Shown piece after piece: positions 58,301 to 64,000 of a stretch of 64,000 bases of DNA. Source of the DNA: Phragmites australis (taxonomy: Eukaryota > Streptophyta > Magnoliopsida > Poales > Poaceae). The notes under the pieces were generated by a model. It searched no databases, had not been told where the DNA came from, and was given only the letters and a program-made list of their open reading frames with translations. Made by a program: the position numbers and the translations under genes. Location of the stretch: NCBI RefSeq assembly GCF_958298935.1, contig NC_084921.1, positions 34,987,501 through 35,051,500 of the forward strand. The letters are read 5' to 3'. Positions within the stretch are counted from its first letter, which is position 1; every line of letters begins with the position of its first letter.

Positions 58301-59484
58301 CAATCTTTTACTTGTAGAATGGTATAGAGGATAGCAAAGTCGGTCATATCTGGCTATATTTGTAGAGTATGTGGTGCATGAGGCATTTGGGTGCTAATTT
58401 TTTTAGACAATTATAGAACAAAAACCTGATGAACCTTTTCAAGAGGCTATATTGTCAAAATCAGCAAAGGAAGTTCAACACCTTATGAAAGGCATTAGAT
58501 GAGCCGACCAAGAAGTAAACACAAGATTATGCATGGAGGCCAGTTAGGGGACAAGAGGACGTACTCGTTGCTCTAGGTAGCCTCCCAATGAACTATATAG
58601 ATATGAGGAGGACCGGATTAGCAGTCAAGTCATTCATCGAGTAGATTGAGAATGATCCGAAGGAGAAGTGGACTCTGCTCTATGATACCCATGGGGCAAG
58701 GTGTGAAATTATGATGGCAAACTTAGCTGAGGTCTAAAATTGTATCATGAAAGATGTGAGAGGACTGCCACTAATCAAAATTGTGGAGTTCATTCTTCAA
58801 GGGATTTGTAGGTACTTCATGGACCAATATACATTAGCGGCACCTGCAATGAATGGTCATCTAATATATGGGAGCAAGATCACTCAATACATGGCTGATA
58901 AGACGAGGAAGGCACAGATGCATCGAGTGAAGCCCATGGGTGTTGCACAACACATATATGAAATGCTTTATCGGGACAAAGGTTGGAGGGGTGGAAAGCT
59001 TGAAAGAGTAATCAGGAGTGTATGCTCTTTGAAGAAAGCTGCAGTTGTAGTACAAGCCAATGCTACTGCACAAGTCATGCTCCATGTTATTGTTGTTTGT
59101 GCTATGACGGACATGAGGACTCAGAGGTATATCTCCTACTACTTCAAGAAGGAAGCTCTCTTTGCCATATGGAACCACGAACTTTATGGGTTCGAGATTG
59201 CGAGTTCGTTCACAACAAACCCTAGACCAGACAAATTGTATGTCCCAGATCCCAATAAGACAGAGCAGAAGATCAGACAGTGTAGGGCGATAAGGATTCG
59301 TAATAACATGGACGAAGCCAGAGACGGGCATCGTGTCAAATACTGTAGAAAGTGTAATGGAACTAAACACACGTACAAGAAGTGCACCACTGGTTCGTCA
59401 GGTGGCAACACTATCGAAGCATGTCCTTCTGGCTCAACTTCTAATGGGAGATGTCCTTGTGCCTTGTGCTCATCCACACATTAA
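55340..59484 (+). pseudogene. MULE (MuDR-type) transposase, split by a solo LTR
   Basis: N-terminal acidic region 55640-55725 (DEEAPEYGISDDEDD-like), then the MuDR DNA-binding region ending 'YNMKCVNEGCTWRVHAF' (55868-55915). The solo LTR interrupts after 'FKEKW'. The frame resumes at 57700 with 'VPYWEI', then 'LNYEPGSIIRVIEEKYQY' and 'RPILCIDQTFLTGKYK', the start of the MULE catalytic domain (58110-58165). The centre (58165-58740) is full of stops. The C-terminal 245-residue frame (58747-59484) is open and holds a zinc knuckle, YCRKC..TKHTYKKC (C-x2-C-x4-H-x4-C). Transposition is not possible from this copy. The PMD gene starts 239 bases downstream in the same direction, suggesting one MULE carried both. 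Confidence 0.82.
55928..57694 (+). mobile_element. Solo LTR with palindrome array and perfect 5-bp TSD
   Basis: A 1,767-bp LTR, starting TGTAGC and ending CTTTCA, flanked by exact AGTGG (55923-55927 and 57695-57699). It has a palindrome array (56360-56935) based on CACCGGATTATCCGGTG, a GCTATAAATAC TATA box at 56981, and a 3' end with A and C runs ('attcaccccccccccctcttgggct') as in many grass LTRs. There is no internal region, so it formed by LTR-LTR recombination. A more decayed relative is at 8269-9850. Superfamily not determined. Confidence 0.88.
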
Positions 59485-59722
59485 GTTTAATTTGTATTGT
59501 AATTCGTGTTGTAATGAATAATGTTGTAATGAATGTTGATATGTGTAATTCTTGTCATCGGACTTTTATTGTCACATTGTAACCACTTATGTCATAATGT
59601 GCTATGTTGGAAGGAAATTTGTTACATTAAGTTTGTCTTATTTGGCTTATTGATTTGTTGTTATTATCTGTTATGTTTAATTCTTGTTTTGCAAAGGCTA
59701 ATTATGTTTTGAATTTGCAGGT

Positions 59723-62700
59723 ATGGCTGCCACCCACCCGAAGTTGCTTGACTCACAACTGGGTGCCAATCACCGCTCCTACCTAACCGCTGTTCAGGCA
59801 ACTGAGCTCTTAGTACTCCAACCATGGGTTCCGAACGAGCTCATGAGGTTGGACAAACATTGGATCTCGAGGTTTTCAACACATTCCTTCCATGTCCTTC
59901 TGTTGCTACTTAAGGTTGTACGGGTATGGCCTTCTTCTGCTCTACAGGCTCATGGAGGTGAACATGGGGCTTAGGGGTGTAGAGTCCACACGGTGTTTCA
60001 GCTTTAACCGAGCCATGCTGGCAGCCAGTGACGGTCCCAGGATTTTAACTTGGCTGTACATAACCATTGCGCTCGTGCCTACGCCACCGCCTTCACGCCA
60101 TTGGAGTAAAACATTTGACTAGGAAAATAAAAAAATACAACAAATAAACAGAAACATATGAGCTTATGGTAATGTTAAGCATATGAGCATTGAACATGTG
60201 AGCATATGAAAAAAAAATAGTACAACAAAATAGAATATAAATTTTTGAACATTGCCCTTGTTCTGAACTTCTGATAGGGTCGTCTAGTTTTCTCAGTCTT
60301 GTCATGTCCTGAATCCTGAGAGGCATTGCTGATTTGTTGAATCCCGTGGAGGGTGGAGGCCCCTTGCTTCTCACGGACAAACAGACAACATCCAACCACA
60401 AGCCCACAACAGCAAAATAACAATCATAGAGAAACTTGTTGTTCATGCCACCTGGGACTGGGAAACTTGTTCTTCAGCCCCCATCTTATTTTCATTCTGA
60501 GTGGATAATTGAGTAGCTGAACTACCATGGAAATTGAGGCACCAGCATTGAAGTTGTTCATGCCTCCTGGGAGAATTGTTCTTCAACACCTGATTTGTAT
60601 CTGAAGAATGGACCTACTGTGTAGGTTTTCATTGCCCAAATCAATGATCAGATCGGAGTAGCTGGAGTGGCGAACCAAGAGTGCAAACAAGTTGTTACTG
60701 GGTATGAGCTAGAAATACCAGAGCTGCTAAAAGTTCAGGTTTGAGCTCTCTGCCTGATACTTTTAAGTTCTTGACATCTACTATTTCTACTACCTACTTT
60801 GTTGAAGAAATGGATACACTCTATTCTAGTTGAGTCGCGGAAGCAACTCAACATCATAAATTGCATCATCACTATCATCCTCTTGAACCACTTCATTCTC
60901 TTCAGCCACTTCAAAAATTGCTTCATCACTGCCATCTCTTACATCAAACTCAGTATCATTCTTAGGAACATGCAGCTGAGTGATTGGCACATGCATCTCA
61001 AAGTTTAAAAAATAGATGTGGAAGAGGCAAAGGGAAGAGCGGGGTTGCCGAATTGTTTCTCCATAGCCTCCTTCATTCTGCTTGGAGGAGAACCCACCAA
61101 AGTCCCGGGAGCCAGGATGCATGCCAGTTTCATACGACCTGGTGGAGTGGCACAAGATCTGCCTCTTGGCTTATGTCGAGATATTGATTCCTCCACACAA
61201 CAATTTGTCATTTTTAGGTGATGTCTTCTTTGTCTTTGCAGCTCTACTGCACATAGTCTTCAAATCAATAGTCTTTTTCTTGATTTTTTTTTTTTAGTTC
61301 TGTACAAATTGCATAGCATTCAAGAATTCAGTTTCAAAATTAAAACAAGCTATCCATTGTCGAATTGCATATTCTGCAGAAATTGCATATTTAGCAAGTC
61401 AAGATGCGAGCATTGAAGAAAATAGTACCACATTGCCTGCTGTCGCCACACTACTCGCCGCTACGCTCACACTGCTCGCCATCGTCGTGCACGAGAGGTC
61501 CAAGCCCGCGGCACTGAGACCCACATCGCTCGTCGTCATGCTCGCACCGCCCGCCATCACCAAACACGAGGGGCCGCAGCCTGCGGTGCCGATGCCCACT
61601 CCGCCCACCGTCACACCCACGTCACTCATCGCGCTCGTGCCGCCAATCTCCATCTTGTGTGTCGGCCGGCCACAATTCGATCAATCAATTAAATCGGCCG
61701 GTTGCCTGCCGAGATCCGCACATTCCATCTTCCATGATGGGAGATGGTGCCCATAGTTCAGGTTATCTTGCTCTTGCTTGGCCTACCCTGCACAGAACCT
61801 GCAGTGGGTGCGAGGGACGCAGGCGTTACCCAGCACGCGGACCTTTTGGCACAGTTTGGTGCCATTTTTCAGAGGGACAGACTCTCCCCATTGACGATGT
61901 TACCCAGGTCGGAGAAGCACGGACCTACGAAGATTTTTTTTTGCTTCAGTTCATGGTATGTTGCTCGTCTAATGTTCCTTCACGTGCTTACTGTTTCTCA
62001 ACTATGTGATTATAGTTTATCATTTTGTAATTGATAGACAAAGAATATCCACCCATCAGTGAGAAACAATGAAGTTGTTAGGCACTTGGAGGCCTATTTC
62101 TAGTGGTTGTTTGGGTGGATCATGTTTACCAAGATGCACAACAACTCGGTGTCCAAGAGAATGATCTCGTACACCATGGAAATTGTCGACACCAGATGAG
62201 GGAGGCCCCCAGTACAGTTGACCTTTAGCTGTGCTGGCCACGACCTACAGGGGTCTGTGCGAGGGCTATGTGAAATCGGATTCAGGGACTATCTTCACTG
62301 ATTGCCCGCTCCCTCTCTAGTTGTGGTCGTACGAGCAGTTTGTCATTGGACGACTAGTAGTGGACCACACCCCATACCCCTTTCCACCTAACGGTGTGGA
62401 CGAACCCACCATGGGTTCATTGTGGTGCCGACAGTGGGTAAGACCTATTAAGATGGCACATATTTGTTACATTGATTCATTACTTTGTTTGTCTAACGCT
62501 TATTATCTCCACAGTTGGCATGGTCTAGCGTTCAAACACATAGAGCGTATCCGGACTTCGCAGCCCAGTTCGATGACCTCATGGTCGATGACGTGAGGTG
62601 AACATCATACTCCAACAAGGAAGTACAAGTGCATGCCCCTTCGGACTGTCTGTCATGTGCATGCAAGACAAGGTTTACTAGCTGATGAGGAAGCCCCTCT

Positions 62701-64000
62701 TCTTTAACATCTTCGTTGAGGACTGCACCCCGCATCAGGTGATGCGTCAGTTTGGGTGGTACCATCAGTTCCCCCTACCACCCACCCGGAGCATGCATGC
62801 GAACTTGCACATGTAACTTTTTAATTACTTGTTCCCAATTTTCATTGTCGCACCATACCCCTTGTACTAACTCATCTTGCAGGATGACGCGTAAGGGTTT
62901 GCCATCAACTAGCACTTGGGCGTGATGTGTGCATCAGTGGTTGGCAAGATGGGACCAGGTATTGGACGATGTCATTGACGAGGATTGGCCACACTCTAAT
63001 GAGGCATACACGGAGTACCTAGCTTGGTTTCTACCTTGGACATAGAAACGGATCACATACACATCGTTCGAGGTGCCAGCTCATGCAACGCACGTGCAGG
63101 ATGCCTACCTGGTGCACAGAGACTAGGAACGACGTTGACTGTATGTTTCTCCAATAGTAACAATAGTTTTACCCTCAAGTTAACTTACAATCTCTTGTGT
63201 CATCCTACATAACATTTGTTCACAGAAGGATCTACTGCACTAGATAGGGGTGGAGGCCAGTCTAACCACGAGCGACTAGAGAGTGGGATACAAGTCCCTC
63301 CTATCGTATTACATGGGGCGTTGATCAAGATCTACTAGAATGTGCAGAAGATCATGAGGATGGTCACTTGCAGGTTCTTGTTGAACATTACTATGCCGGG
63401 TTAGGCAACTCCTGTTGGCCTCCTTGCCCCTTAGTGGCATTCATGGCTTTGCCTCACCTGCCACTACGTCTAATGTATGCCGGTGAGCACTACGGCAGCA
63501 GTTCCTCCCGACCATCTTTCACCGGAGTCAATGACCACTACGGTGGCACCAAGTCGTCTTTCACCGGCGTCGGTGACCACTACTATGATGGCAGCTCTTC
63601 CAGGCCTTCTTTCACCGGCGCTAGTCAACACTACTACTGCGGCAGCTCCTCTGGGCTTTCTTTCACAAATGCCAGTCTGTTCTCAGCACACACCCCTACC
63701 GAAGGTCTAGGTACAGCAATCAATAATACATTATATACTTCATAAATTTCTCATTCAGAATTGGTGGTAACATGTTGGGCTCCGTAAACCACATACAGAG
63801 ATCCATGATCTCAAAGATGTATACACGTCGATAGAGTACTGTGAGCAGGTCATCAGGGACTATTCTACCATGCCATAATACAACTGCATCTTTGGCCCTG
63901 ATGAGATCAGGTCTTCCCAATTAGTTGGTGCACTAGACATAGCCACACAACAGAGCTAGGAGGACTACACGAAGCCAACTCCCACCGGCTGGCCTTCCTG
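59723..64000 (+). pseudogene. Plant mobile domain (PMD) protein, copy 2, runs off the end
   Basis: Homologous to copy 1 from its ATG ('ATHPKLLDSQLGANH' against 'AIDHLELLDPHVDEKH') to its tail. The first exon is open ('LQPWVPNELMRLDKHWISRF'), where copy 1 has stops. A 'tttgcag' acceptor precedes the ATG by two bases. Homology breaks at 60027, resumes near 61690 and continues: 'VILLLLGLPCTEP' (61755-61800), 'RHLEAYF..LFG' (62080-62115), 'YPDFAAQFDDLMVDDVR' (62550-62600), 'HQVMRQFGWYHQFP' (62730-62775), the Tyr/Gly/Ser repeat tail 'DHYGG', 'DHYYDGSSSRPSFTG' (63480-63660). Internal stops and shifts make it a pseudogene. Confidence 0.8.
60028..61690. mobile_element. 1.66-kb insertion in PMD copy 2
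   Basis: The insertion is defined by comparison with copy 1, where the same text is continuous at 28116-28165. The inserted sequence starts CAGTGACGGTCCCAGGATTT, a wording resembling hAT-like ends that begin CAGTG. It contains an AT-rich middle and a GC-rich Pro/Thr-coding stretch at 61430-61650. No matching inverted right end or target duplication was found, so the type is uncertain. No gene recognised. Confidence 0.55.

Noticed and set aside
58861..59370. 169-residue minus-strand frame
   Set aside because: Lies opposite the open C-terminal frame of the MULE transposase, which has the zinc knuckle.

Overview
The window is plant nuclear DNA, almost certainly from a grass (Poaceae), most likely panicoid. 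The evidence is three intron-split or GC-rich host genes of typical grass type, many (CT)n/(CA)n tracts, a Stowaway MITE, hAT, MULE, CACTA-like and Helitron-like DNA elements, and three degraded Ty3-gypsy elements of one general type. There is no sign of bacterial or organellar organisation.

Layout. 1-6.9 kb: a decayed Ty3-gypsy element (LTR remnants at both ends, gag/protease deleted, a CACTA-like fragment in the middle, a long antisense ORF region). 8.3-9.85 kb: a decayed LTR rich in CACCGG/CCGGTG palindromes. 12.8-16.6 kb (+): a complete seven-exon polygalacturonase gene. 19.2-22.4 kb (-): a complete six-exon plastid-type peptide deformylase (PDF1B) gene carrying a MITE in intron 1 and, notably, Tyr in place of the metal-binding Cys. 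24.3-25.25 kb (+): a two-exon R2R3-MYB gene. 25.3-26.4 kb: a segment ('segment A') found again in part at 44.7-45.0 kb and almost wholly at 46.9-50.5 kb. 26.7-27.1 kb: a hAT-type element with a perfect 8-bp target duplication. 27.8-42.05 kb: a plant-mobile-domain (PMD) pseudogene split by an 11.5-kb gypsy element (30.1-41.6 kb). 43.2-44.7 kb (+): an intact intronless UDP-glycosyltransferase (UGT73-like). 46.5-46.8 kb: a truncated tandem copy of that UGT. 47.05-49.14 kb: a Helitron-like insertion. 50.5-55.3 kb: a 5'-truncated third gypsy copy. 55.3-59.5 kb: a MULE (MuDR-type) transposase pseudogene split by a 1.77-kb solo LTR with a perfect 5-bp target duplication. 59.7-64 kb: a second PMD pseudogene with its own 1.66-kb insertion, running off the end.

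The four host genes (polygalacturonase, PDF1B, MYB, UGT) are unrelated functionally and each is probably regulated alone. The accessory part is a set of nested insertions. The two PMD copies, the two UGT copies and the segment A copies serve as each other's empty sites, so several insertions can be dated relative to each other and their ends fixed without outside data. All family names come from motifs read by eye; no database search was run.
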